Source: Candidatus Methylopumilus turicensis | Lineage (GTDB): Bacteria; Pseudomonadota; Gammaproteobacteria; Burkholderiales; Methylophilaceae | Length of the DNA: 64,000 bases | Direction: 5' to 3' | Assembly (NCBI RefSeq): GCF_000953015.1 | Contig: NZ_LN794158.1 | Coordinates: 1,364,001-1,428,000, forward strand | In this document: in pieces, positions 55,901 through 63,003 of the stretch | How positions within the stretch are numbered: position 1 is the first letter of the stretch | How the letters are laid out: the number at the start of each line of letters is the position of its first letter | The notes under the pieces: model-generated | The model's input: only the letters and a program-made list of their open reading frames with translations | Database searches by the model: none | Told to the model about the DNA's origin: nothing | Program-made: the position numbers and the translations under genes

Positions 55901-56227
55901 AGCACACTCTTTGGCAATAGCTCTTTGCGTTAGTTTGTTTTTAAGCTGAATCTCGAACTCTGTGCCATAAAAACTTTTCTCGCGGGACGCTTTAGGGATA
56001 TGAAATTCACGAGTTTCTTTTTTTAGTTTGTCAGTAACTTCATTAGGGACAAAAGTAGGTGAAGTAAAAATAAACTGAAGCGAGTCGACCATCTCAAGCT
56101 CTTGTTTAAGAGCTTCATAAGCGTAAATAGAAAAGCAAGAAGCTGCAATCTTAAGCTTTGATCCTGGCTTAGCGGAATCTTTGAGATCGTCACCAAGAAG
56201 ATTGTTTATGTTGTCAATTAACTTCAT
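52932..56227 (-). pseudogene. SNF2-like helicase with PLD-type N-terminal region, frameshifted
   Basis: One 3,296-base gene split by a one-base loss at 55,710-55,712. The 5' part (56,227-55,694, 177 codons) begins MKLIDNINNLLGDDL. The 3' frame (codons from about 55,710 back to 52,932) starts FNNTYLNLFNEIWNDQEKLE and runs into MLYNIFKDFL with no break. Helicase motifs are ADSVGLGKTFTAL, VIDESHNFRN, MLSATPVN and IQRFGRVDRIG. Intact, it would have about 1,098 residues. Annotators often call an internal ATG at 55,577 the start. Confidence 0.8.
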
Positions 56228-56229
56228 AT

Positions 56230-57195
56230 CTACTTATAAAGCTTATGGGTTTCACTTATTATCAATTTCAATTCAGATATTAAATTCTGCGGAGATATTA
56301 ACTCTACTTCACTGCCATGCTTCATTATATCCATTAACAACTCACGATTGTCGCTATAGGGAACTTCAAGCTCATAAGATCCATCCACTAAAAATTTACT
56401 TTTTTGTGCGGGGTGCCATTTTTCAGTTGCTACCCATTTTGCTCGTTCTGGCGAAAATCTTAGTAGAGCCCATTTCACTTCTTTTCCTGCAAAAATACCA
56501 TAACCACTTCCAAGTTCAGCATTCAACTCATTGTCATCAATTTCATCAGCCTTTGTTTCTAGGATTTCTGCTTTTTTAATTGCATCTATAGAAAAGCTTC
56601 TGAGTGCATTTCTGGAATGACACCAACCATCTAAATACCAATTGTCACGATAATAAATTAGCCGTTGTGGTGAGATTTCACGATGTGTATTTTCATCTTT
56701 GCTGCGAGATTGATATTCAATGACTAATCGCTTTCGCTTAACTAATGCCAAGCCTATTTCTTGAAAATGCTCTAGATCGTATTTTCGTGAGCCCATCTTT
56801 TCAATCTTTACACGCTTTTGAATTTCTTCGAATGAGCTGTCTGAATCTTCAAGCATAGCTAACAATCTAGACTGCAGTGGTTTTACATGCTTGCTTAAGA
56901 GCCCATCACCGTCGAGATTACTCAGTAAATGCTGCATGGTCAGCAGCGCATAGATCTCTTCTGGACTAAACCACAAACCCGGTAAGGCATAGTTTTCAGA
57001 ATTATTCTCAAATCGACAACCGTTTTGCTCTTTGTCATACACGATAGGGGCGTTTAGACGATCACGCATATATGCCAAATCGCGCTTCAGTGTAGCCGGT
57101 GAAACCTCTAGTCGATCTAATAGCTCTTGGAATGACACCGTTTTTCGGTCATTTAGTAATTGATCAATACGATATATACGTTCGTTGATACTCAT
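56230..57195 (-). CDS. WYL-domain transcriptional regulator
   Basis: 321 residues. An N-terminal winged helix (residues 1-55: LDRLEVSPATLKRDLAYMRDRL) precedes a WYL domain with RLIYYRDNWYLDGWCHSRNALRSFSIDAI near residues 177-205, split as in the family. A WCX-like C-terminal part follows. Such regulators often control defence loci (BrxR/CapW type). It ends 2 bases before the helicase start and is the first gene of the operon. Two matching operators lie upstream. Confidence 0.88.
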   Translation of the reverse strand: MSINERIYRIDQLLNDRKTVSFQELLDRLEVSPATLKRDLAYMRDRLNAPIVYDKEQNGCRFENNSENYALPGLWFSPEEIYALLTMQHLLSNLDGDGLLSKHVKPLQSRLLAMLEDSDSSFEEIQKRVKIEKMGSRKYDLEHFQEIGLALVKRKRLVIEYQSRSKDENTHREISPQRLIYYRDNWYLDGWCHSRNALRSFSIDAIKKAEILETKADEIDDNELNAELGSGYGIFAGKEVKWALLRFSPERAKWVATEKWHPAQKSKFLVDGSYELEVPYSDNRELLMDIMKHGSEVELISPQNLISELKLIISETHKLYK

Positions 57196-57240
57196 ATATT
57201 CAATCTTAATAAGGTATTACATGATTATGCAGTGCTCGTA

Positions 57241-57255
57241 GCTCATATATTGAGC
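57241..57255. promoter_or_regulatory. GCTCA-N5-TGAGC box 1, candidate WYL operator
   Basis: GCTCA-TATAT-TGAGC within a 21-base palindrome starting GTA and ending TAC (57,238-57,258). It stands in the 143-base region between the divergent WYL gene and the 57,339 gene. Confidence 0.6.
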
Positions 57256-57274
57256 TACAAATATTATCAACTGG

Positions 57275-57289
57275 CTCATTCTATGAGCT
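57275..57289. promoter_or_regulatory. GCTCA-N5-TGAGC box 2, candidate WYL operator
   Basis: GCTCA-TTCTA-TGAGC, with the same arms and spacing as box 1, 34 bases away, so the two lie on nearly the same face of the helix after about three turns. Two equal boxes suggest cooperative binding. Confidence 0.6.
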
Positions 57290-57338
57290 TCACAGGTATT
57301 CATACTTTTGACAAGCAATAATTATCAAGGAGTAACTG

Positions 57339-58052
57339 ATGGAAATTAAGAGCAGATTTGACAGGTTGATAAAATTTCTAGACAGAATAGCAATCACCAT
57401 AATCTTAGGGACTATAGCCCTATCAATTATTTTTGTATTTGCGTATGGCATCTATGATCATTTCAGGCACAAAGCCGATGAAGTCAAAATAGAAGCAAAG
57501 ATTTCAGATAAGAGTGATGGAAAATCTGAGATCACTTTAAAGGTTGGCTACGTTCAGAAATACGGCAATTTATGGGTAGCTAACATTGAAGAGCCTAAAG
57601 ATTCATATCGAGTGGGCTATGGCTCAACTGGTTCTATTACCCGCAACCTTCTTATCACCCCCGAGAATAGCGATAAGGTGCACTTACTTTTTGATAGTTA
57701 TAAGAATAAATTTAGCTCGCTCAGACCTTTTCCAGACAACGACAGCCCGAAAGTATTTTTGTGCACTTACATTAAAAACTTCAATGACATTGTGAATGAG
57801 GATGAAGCCAAAATATCCATAATGATGTTGAGTGCTGACGGTGAGAAGCAAAAAACCATACTTGAGGGAGTCGACAAAGTTCTTAAAGCTGAGATGAGCA
57901 AAAGCGATGCAATCAACGTGATTTACTTTAAAGAGGGAAAGCTCATCAGCGCAAACTTCTCAATCAAGGATTTTAAATCAACGTCACAACCAGCAATCTT
58001 TGATCTTAAAAATACTGATCTTAAAAACTCAAAATTAATTTTAGGTGAATAA
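57339..58052 (+). CDS. Single-pass membrane protein, unknown
   Basis: 237 residues. One membrane helix (about residues 17-40), then a hydrophilic domain with beta-strand pattern that should face the periplasm. No family recognised. A very good ribosome site (AAGGAG) precedes the ATG. First gene of a plus-strand run that diverges from the WYL-led defence operon, sharing the candidate operators. Confidence 0.6.
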   Translation: MEIKSRFDRLIKFLDRIAITIILGTIALSIIFVFAYGIYDHFRHKADEVKIEAKISDKSDGKSEITLKVGYVQKYGNLWVANIEEPKDSYRVGYGSTGSITRNLLITPENSDKVHLLFDSYKNKFSSLRPFPDNDSPKVFLCTYIKNFNDIVNEDEAKISIMMLSADGEKQKTILEGVDKVLKAEMSKSDAINVIYFKEGKLISANFSIKDFKSTSQPAIFDLKNTDLKNSKLILGE

Positions 58053-58053
58053 T

Positions 58054-58317
58054 ATGAAAAAACTTTTACTAGTTGGATTGTTATTTACACAGCAGGCAAT
58101 GGCAGGCGGATATTACTATCCAGTACCAGCTAATCCTCAACCGCTTCAATATCTGCTTCCGCCAGCATACATCGTTCCACCACCAATTTACTATTCCCCG
58201 CCGCCTGTCTATATACAGCCTATACAACGAGGATATGTCCCGCCACCGCCAGAAGGATGGGCTGACAGCAAGATTGTCCCACTTCCTCCAAAAGTAGATT
58301 TACTACCAAATAATTAA
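58054..58317 (+). CDS. Secreted proline/tyrosine-rich protein
   Basis: 87 residues with a signal peptide (MKKLLLVGLLFTQQAMA) and a mature part rich in Pro and Tyr (YYPVPANPQPLQYLLPPAYI). The ATG at 58,054 starts 1 base after the previous stop, so the pair is coupled. No family recognised; a low-complexity extracytoplasmic protein. Confidence 0.5.
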   Translation: MKKLLLVGLLFTQQAMAGGYYYPVPANPQPLQYLLPPAYIVPPPIYYSPPPVYIQPIQRGYVPPPPEGWADSKIVPLPPKVDLLPNN

Positions 58318-58326
58318 GGAATTGTA

Positions 58327-58566
58327 ATGACTATCTATAATCACACATTGACATTGCAAGACGTAGAAAGAATTTCGCTTAGTCATTTAATTAATGACGC
58401 TATCAACAAATTTAAAGAAGATCATCCAGATGGAAGCCCTCCTGTTCCATGGGTTTGGGAATCTATTCTAGATAAGTTAAGAAATGCTGAGATTAGATTA
58501 TTATCCAGCAATAACTTTGGAGATAACGGGAATTCAATCTTTATGCATTTGCCCAATCCAAACTAG
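58327..58566 (+). CDS. Hypothetical protein, 79 residues
   Basis: Soluble and acidic, unrecognised (ERISLSHLINDAINKFKEDH and SILDKLRNAEIRLLSS). The ribosome site is AAGGAATT. It lies 9 bases after the previous gene and 21 before the macro-domain gene, so all four appear to be one transcript. Confidence 0.5.
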   Translation: MTIYNHTLTLQDVERISLSHLINDAINKFKEDHPDGSPPVPWVWESILDKLRNAEIRLLSSNNFGDNGNSIFMHLPNPN

Positions 58567-58587
58567 GTAATTAGTGAATCAATTTTT

Positions 58588-59103
58588 ATGATCATAACTT
58601 CAGTACAAGGAAACATCACTGCCCAAGACGATTGTGATGCAATAGTTAATTCAGCGAACTCATCTATGCTTGCTGGATCTGGGGTTTGCGGAGTAATACA
58701 TAAAGCAGCAGGTAAAGAGCTGGAACAAATGACAAAACATTTAGCTCCCCTTAAACCACCTAATGCAGTCATAACGCAGGCATTTAATTTACCCAATAAA
58801 TATATTCTTCATGTGTGCACGCCTAAGTTTCATATTGATCTTAATCCCTATGCGCTATTAGGGGACTCTCTTCTTAATGTTTTTAGATTAGCGGAGGACA
58901 ATAATATTCAGCGAATAGCATTACCTGCAATAGGAACTGGCATTCATAGTTTCCCAATGCCCGATGCTATTAATATCTACTCAAAAATCGCTTTATCGTT
59001 AAGAGAAACCGTATTACTTAAAGAAATAAGATTTGTATTTCAATCTGAACTAGATGCAAAGAGTATGTCCACAAGAATTCAAATTGATCAGCAATTGATA
59101 TAA
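58588..59103 (+). CDS. Macro-domain protein
   Basis: 171 residues, almost all one macro domain that binds or removes ADP-ribose: VQGNITAQDDCDAIVNSANSS, AGSGVCGVIHKAAGKELE and LPAIGTGIHSFPM. The GxGVxGxIHxAxG loop and the DAIVNSAN motif are intact. Bacterial macro domains can reverse toxin ADP-ribosylation (DarG type) or process NAD products. No DarT-like toxin is visible beside it. Next to the defence operon. Confidence 0.9.
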   Translation: MIITSVQGNITAQDDCDAIVNSANSSMLAGSGVCGVIHKAAGKELEQMTKHLAPLKPPNAVITQAFNLPNKYILHVCTPKFHIDLNPYALLGDSLLNVFRLAEDNNIQRIALPAIGTGIHSFPMPDAINIYSKIALSLRETVLLKEIRFVFQSELDAKSMSTRIQIDQQLI

Positions 59104-59123
59104 ATGAAAAAGTGGAGCAAAAA

Positions 59124-59717
59124 ATGAAAGGACTAAATCAAGCTGAATATGATGAGCTGGTGAAACTCTCGACAAAAGGCATTAAAAAAGCTACCGAAGA
59201 TATTTTTTCTCTAGGCAAATCCTATGCTGATAGCGGTCAACCGGATAAGGCTGCCAAATTCTTTGAAGATGCTGCAATATCCTATCGTATAGCAGCCTTT
59301 CGCAATGCTTCTCAATTGGAAGACTCTCAGGGGAAGCATCAACAATTATTGAAAGATTTAGATATTTTCAGGGAGTGGATTATTGCATTCCCAAACGGTC
59401 ATGTTTCACTACCTAAAGTTGTAGCAGGTTTAAACAAAAAAGATGTTGAATCTATAATTTACGGTGAATGTAAATCATCAACAGACATCGAGATTATTAG
59501 GCTTTATCGCTTTCTTAACTTTGCGCTTGAAGTATCTAACGAAGAATTTGCAAAATTAAATGGCAATCGTCCACTTTTTATTTGTGAGCTGATGTTTTCT
59601 TATTTTGGACTTGGAAAACAAACCTTTGATTTCAAAACTGCAACCATTGATTCGCGGATCGGAATTGATTTGTTAGCGATGAAAATTATAGAAAATGCAT
59701 CAATTAAACATACCTAA
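59124..59717 (+). CDS. Helical protein, possibly TPR-like
   Basis: 197 residues, unrecognised. Its N-terminal third has a repeat-like pattern (SLGKSYADSGQPDKAAKFFEDA), suggesting one or two tetratricopeptide-like units. The ATG at 59,124 has a GGAG site in front; the alternative is GTG 59,112. It begins 20 bases after the macro gene, so is likely co-transcribed. Confidence 0.45.
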   Translation: MKGLNQAEYDELVKLSTKGIKKATEDIFSLGKSYADSGQPDKAAKFFEDAAISYRIAAFRNASQLEDSQGKHQQLLKDLDIFREWIIAFPNGHVSLPKVVAGLNKKDVESIIYGECKSSTDIEIIRLYRFLNFALEVSNEEFAKLNGNRPLFICELMFSYFGLGKQTFDFKTATIDSRIGIDLLAMKIIENASIKHT

Positions 59718-59827
59718 GTTTTAGTCCACGACAAAGGTAAGAGTTAAAACTCTTTATTATTTATTTCAAAATTTTCATTGAAGTTGGACGGTAGTAATAC
59801 ATATTTTTATTAATTTAAGGAGCAAAA

Positions 59828-60022
59828 ATGAATCAACTTAATTTTTTCAAATTAGCGCAATATTTTATGGTCGTCGCTTTTACTTTAGAAATTTATGCTG
59901 CAGTGATTAGTCGTGAAGAATTTAAGTCGTTCTTATTTTCCGCATATTCAATCTTGAGTTTAGTGACTTTTTTCCTTTTAAAAAGGAAGATAAATAGCCT
60001 TAAATTTAAATCCAATATTTAA
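59828..60022 (+). CDS. Small two-helix membrane protein
   Basis: 64 residues; hydrophobic segments about 7-25 and 33-52, ending in a basic tail (KRKINSLKFKSNI). The ribosome site is AAGGAGC. No family recognised. A 15-base perfect hairpin follows at 60,037. Confidence 0.45.
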   Translation: MNQLNFFKLAQYFMVVAFTLEIYAAVISREEFKSFLFSAYSILSLVTFFLLKRKINSLKFKSNI

Positions 60023-60036
60023 ATACCATGAAGTGC

Positions 60037-60070
60037 TTAGGTAAAGAATATTGCTATATTCTTTACCTAA
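60037..60070. terminator. Perfect 15-base hairpin ahead of the recombinase gene
   Basis: Arms TTAGGTAAAGAATAT and ATATTCTTTACCTAA around TGCT. It is AT-rich and lacks a T tract, so it could be a terminator or an operator for the recombinase gene at 60,194. Confidence 0.4.
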
Positions 60071-60124
60071 CCCTCTAAAGTCAGTTAACCAATTGATTTT
60101 TAATATCTCTTTGCTAGTGCCAAA

Positions 60125-60135
60125 TTCGGTTGTCC
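60125..60135 (+). promoter_or_regulatory. Shared upstream motif TTCGGTTGTCC, copy 2
   Basis: Same 11-mer and same distance (58 bases) from the ATG as copy 1 at 45,861. Only two copies were seen. Confidence 0.35.
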
Positions 60136-60193
60136 TTAGCTAAATAAGAAAATAAGCTGCATTTAATATTTTCTTTATCAAGGAGCACTAAAA

Positions 60194-60760
60194 ATGGCAC
60201 AAGCAAAAACACTTTCTCAAGCAGAGATAGATCAAGTACTTCGGTACGTCAGTAAAAGTCGTTATGCGGGTCGTAATCGCTGTTTGATTTTGACTAGCTT
60301 TTGGTCAGGTATGCGGGTCGCAGAAATAGCTAACTTAAAGATGCGTGATGTATTAAACGAAGATCACACAATCAAAACTGAAATTCGTCTTTCAGCAGAA
60401 CAAACTAAAGGCAATGAAGCAAGAGTTGTATTCATTCCTCAGAAGCTGCGTGATGAATTTGCAAGTTATCTAAAGACTAGAAAGATCTTCAATCCAGAGA
60501 TTCCCTTTTTCCATTCCAGCAATCGACTTGGATTTACTCCAAACACCTTATGCCAGTGGTTTTTTTGGACTTATAAACGCTCAGGACTGAATAATGCTAG
60601 CAGCCACTCTGGCCGGAGATCGTTTATTACTTCACTAGCCACCAAAGGTGTGGGAGTGCGTGTTTTAGCGAGCCTAGCAGGCCATAAATCCATTGCTGTG
60701 ACGCAAAGATATATCGACGTTAACGATGAGATGAAGCGTAACGCTGTTGAGTTGATTTAG
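60194..60760 (+). CDS. Catalytic-domain-only tyrosine recombinase
   Basis: 188 residues, nearly only the XerD-like catalytic domain. Catalytic residues are Arg41 (GMRVAE), Lys72, His138 and Arg141 (HSGRR), His164 (AGHKS) and Tyr173 (TQRYIDV). The N-terminal SAM-like core-binding domain present in Xer and integrases is missing. The ribosome site is AAGGAGC. An inverted repeat of the GATTTGTCC family begins 2 bases after its stop, a likely substrate site. Confidence 0.85.
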   Translation: MAQAKTLSQAEIDQVLRYVSKSRYAGRNRCLILTSFWSGMRVAEIANLKMRDVLNEDHTIKTEIRLSAEQTKGNEARVVFIPQKLRDEFASYLKTRKIFNPEIPFFHSSNRLGFTPNTLCQWFFWTYKRSGLNNASSHSGRRSFITSLATKGVGVRVLASLAGHKSIAVTQRYIDVNDEMKRNAVELI

Positions 60761-60761
60761 G

Positions 60762-60788
60762 AGATTTGTCCTGTAAAAGGACAAATCT
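60762..60788. repeat. Inverted repeat copy 2 (GATTTGTCC family)
   Basis: Arms AGATTTGTCC and GGACAAATCT around TGTAAAA. It begins 2 bases after the recombinase stop and is 15 bases from the truncated higA end. Confidence 0.9.
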
Positions 60789-60802
60789 TTATTTGCCAAT
60801 CA

Positions 60803-60973
60803 TTACATATGAATCGGAAAAGTGTTTGCTTGGTACGCACTTATTAGCGCTAACATCCCTTCGAAGAAATCACCTTCAGCACTACCTGGCTTAGGCTCAT
60901 TCTCAAAGTAAGGCGAAACAGCTTTGAGTGCTGCTTTGTAATCTGCTTCATTCTGAATAGGTTTAATGTCCAT
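60803..60973 (-). pseudogene. Truncated HigA-type antitoxin
   Basis: 56 residues starting MDIKPIQNEADYKAALKAVS and ending near AYQANTFPIHM. This is the N-terminal part of HigA antitoxins (first about 55 residues, ending in a YPI-like motif). The helix-turn-helix part is absent. The stop is 15 bases from the inverted repeat at 60,762, so truncation by recombination there is plausible. No higB is next to it. Confidence 0.65.
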
Positions 60974-60987
60974 TTTGTCGACCTATC

Positions 60988-61260
60988 TTAGCGATGGACA
61001 CCTTTACGCAAAATATCATTTGCGCGAGTCTGCCACCCAGTACCTGTAGCTCTTAATGCTTCAATCACTTCAACATCTAATCGCAAAGTTACTTGTGCTT
61101 TCGTGCCACTGCCCATTGGGCGACCTGGACCACGTTTTACCGTAGCCCTCACTCTATTCCACTCGTCATCTGTTAGTGGGACATTGTCAGCATCATTCGA
61201 CGCTGCTGCGGTGATCAAAAGATCTTCTTCATCTGTTGGTCTAATTAATTTCTTGCTCAT
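60988..61260 (-). CDS. brnA: BrnA-type antitoxin
   Basis: 90 residues. The C-terminal ribbon-helix-helix is TKAQVTLRLDVEVIEALRATG with GWQTRANDILRKGV after it, typical of BrnA. The chosen ATG at 61,260 overlaps the end of brnT; GTG 61,269 is possible. It binds BrnT and represses the operon. Confidence 0.85.
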   Translation of the reverse strand: MSKKLIRPTDEEDLLITAAASNDADNVPLTDDEWNRVRATVKRGPGRPMGSGTKAQVTLRLDVEVIEALRATGTGWQTRANDILRKGVHR

Positions 61261-61513
61261 ATCGTTCACACTCTCTTAAGTTGGCTTTTCTTAGACTAAT
61301 AATTCTTCGTTCAGTTTTCTTATCCACAAACACCACAACATAAAGTCGTTGTTTCATTGGTACCAAACCAATTTGTCTAACCTCTCCATAATCCTGTCTA
61401 TCATCCACCCATGACAGCATATCAACCCAATCCAGATGCTCAGCCTCTGCGAGAGATAGATTGTGCTTGGATAAATTAATAGCATCTTTGTTAGCGTCAA
61501 AAGTGAACTTCAT
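61241..61513 (-). CDS. brnT: BrnT-type ribonuclease toxin
   Basis: 90 residues. The start MKFTFDANKDAINLSKHNLS matches the F-D-P-x-K-x-x-x-N-x-x-K-H motif, and RQIGLVPMKQRLYVVVFVDK and RRIISLRKANLRE are conserved BrnT strands with catalytic Arg. It overlaps brnA by 20 bases. Together with brnA it is a working-looking toxin-antitoxin pair between repeat copies 2 and 3. Confidence 0.87.
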   Translation of the reverse strand: MKFTFDANKDAINLSKHNLSLAEAEHLDWVDMLSWVDDRQDYGEVRQIGLVPMKQRLYVVVFVDKKTERRIISLRKANLRECERYEQEIN

Positions 61514-61594
61514 AGGTAATTATTGTAGTGACATTAATTAAGATTTACAAATATTTTTTGTAGTTACGTAAATTATATTCTAAATGGGTAAGAA

Positions 61595-61619
61595 GATTTG
61601 TCTTGTAACAGGACAAATC
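61595..61619. repeat. Inverted repeat copy 3 (GATTTGTCC family)
   Basis: Arms GATTTGTCT and GGACAAATC (one base differs in the left arm) around TGTAACA. It lies 15 bases downstream of the stop of the minus-strand 61,634 gene. Confidence 0.88.
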
Positions 61620-61633
61620 CTCATATCAAGTAA

Positions 61634-62155
61634 CTAGGATAACTGGAACTTGTTTTCAAATGCCCTTCTAAAGCCTTCTCGATAGACCTCTTCGAAGCGA
61701 TCCTTCATATCCACTAGGTCAAAGTTAGTGTTATAAAGTGCCCCATAATAGTCATCGTCAAACATTGACTCACTATTGTTTAACAATGTTTCTTGTGCCG
61801 ACAGAAAGTCATTACCACTATCCCACCAACCTAAAAAGGTTTGGTAGTCATCAAACCAATCGGACAAGGTATCTTGATCATCTACTGTCTTCACTTCAAA
61901 CATCATGTAATCGAGCCCTGCTAGCTTCAGCATAGTAAGCTGCTTATTTTCATAACCAGTCACGGTCACAATATGACTCACGCGGCCGTGGCGATAATCC
62001 GCAAACTCAGACAGTTTTTCCGCTATTGGATCCGCTAGCGATGATGTTGGGGTAATCAACTCCATCTTAATATTTTCTTTGCCAAAAATACGCTCAACTG
62101 CTTCGTTGTATTCATGTCCAAATAGGTAAAGCTTGGGTGTAAATACTTTAGTCAT
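61634..62155 (-). CDS. Hypothetical protein between repeat copies 3 and 4
   Basis: 173 residues, acidic and Tyr/Phe-rich, unrecognised (KLYLFGHEYNEAVERIFGKE, WFDDYQTFLGWWDSGNDF). No signal peptide. It is the only gene between two copies of the inverted repeat, so it looks like a one-gene module. Copy 4 is 21 bases ahead of its start. Confidence 0.55.
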   Translation of the reverse strand: MTKVFTPKLYLFGHEYNEAVERIFGKENIKMELITPTSSLADPIAEKLSEFADYRHGRVSHIVTVTGYENKQLTMLKLAGLDYMMFEVKTVDDQDTLSDWFDDYQTFLGWWDSGNDFLSAQETLLNNSESMFDDDYYGALYNTNFDLVDMKDRFEEVYREGFRRAFENKFQLS

Positions 62156-62175
62156 TTCTAAATTCCTTTTAGGTC

Positions 62176-62206
62176 AGAGATTTGTCCTTTCACAGGACAA
62201 ATCTCT
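62176..62206. repeat. Inverted repeat copy 4 (GATTTGTCC family)
   Basis: The longest copy: arms AGAGATTTGTCC and GGACAAATCTCT around TTTCACA. It is 8 bases downstream of the ATPase stop and 21 upstream of the 61,634 gene start. Confidence 0.92.
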
Positions 62207-62213
62207 ATTGGGT

Positions 62214-62951
62214 TTAAGTTGCAGACAATGGGTTAAAGACTTTCACAACTGCTTTTGGTGGCAAGGTAACTTTTGCTACAGGTTTTGGCGCTGCTGCTTT
62301 GGCTGGCTGTGGATGCCTGATCTTAAAGACAACATCTTCTAGCTCACGCAGCAAACTACGATTACTAGAGTTAGCGCCAAGCTGCGTCGTTAAGAACTTT
62401 AAGATCTTTGCATCACTTAACTTCACACCCTCTTGTTTGAGAATCCACTTAATGCGTGGCAACCAATCTTCCGGCTGTGCAGCAGGCACAAACACTTTTG
62501 TACAGCGATCCAGCAAACCTGCATCTAGCAATTCAACATTGTTCGTTGTGAAGATGAACTGTGTTGCGAACATCATTTCATCGACAATATCGCGAAACGC
62601 AACCGCCGCCTTATGTGTGAAGTTCACCTCATTACTCACCACATAATTACGATTCTGACCTTCAATCGTGAATAGCTTGTAAAAATTGTTAGTGCAGCCA
62701 AACAATTCATTCACATCATTAATGGAGTTAAATTCCGTAGCGCGTAACAACTCAATCACTACCGGCTTTCCTTCCATTTCAGTCGGCAATAGCTTTGCTA
62801 TCGTTGTCTTACCTGTTCCATAACTCCCATGCAGAATTAGCGGCTTAATGTTGTCACCACTAATGTAACTATCTAACTGATAGCGCACCTCCGAGTCTGA
62901 AATAATCACGTCACTCAATTTCTGAGGCGCGTATTTGTATTCAAAATTCAT
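62214..62951 (-). CDS. AAA+ ATPase, clamp-loader-like
   Basis: 245 residues with an AAA+ fold close to replication factor C/RuvB style. The start FEYKYAPQKLSDVI is the typical RFC N-terminus; Walker A GSYGTGKTT is near residues 43-51. The Walker B region (NYVVSNEVNF) is degenerate, and FTTNNVELLDAGLLDRC holds sensor 1 and the arginine finger region. The C-terminus is Pro/Ala/Lys rich. Possibly an element replication or maintenance factor. Confidence 0.75.
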   Translation of the reverse strand: MNFEYKYAPQKLSDVIISDSEVRYQLDSYISGDNIKPLILHGSYGTGKTTIAKLLPTEMEGKPVVIELLRATEFNSINDVNELFGCTNNFYKLFTIEGQNRNYVVSNEVNFTHKAAVAFRDIVDEMMFATQFIFTTNNVELLDAGLLDRCTKVFVPAAQPEDWLPRIKWILKQEGVKLSDAKILKFLTTQLGANSSNRSLLRELEDVVFKIRHPQPAKAAAPKPVAKVTLPPKAVVKVFNPLSAT

Positions 62952-63003
62952 CACATATTCCTTTCCTAAAAGTTGGGGAGTGATTAGCTCCCCCTCAAAT
63001 CAA

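Noticed and set aside
58588-59717. A DarTG toxin-antitoxin system around the macro domain
   Set aside because: No DarT-like ADP-ribosyltransferase is visible in the neighbours, and the macro protein lacks the DarG C-terminal domain.
44955-62206. The GATTTGTCC repeats as a CRISPR array
   Set aside because: Four copies with very uneven spacing (about 0.6 to 15.8 kb), with genes between them and no cas genes.
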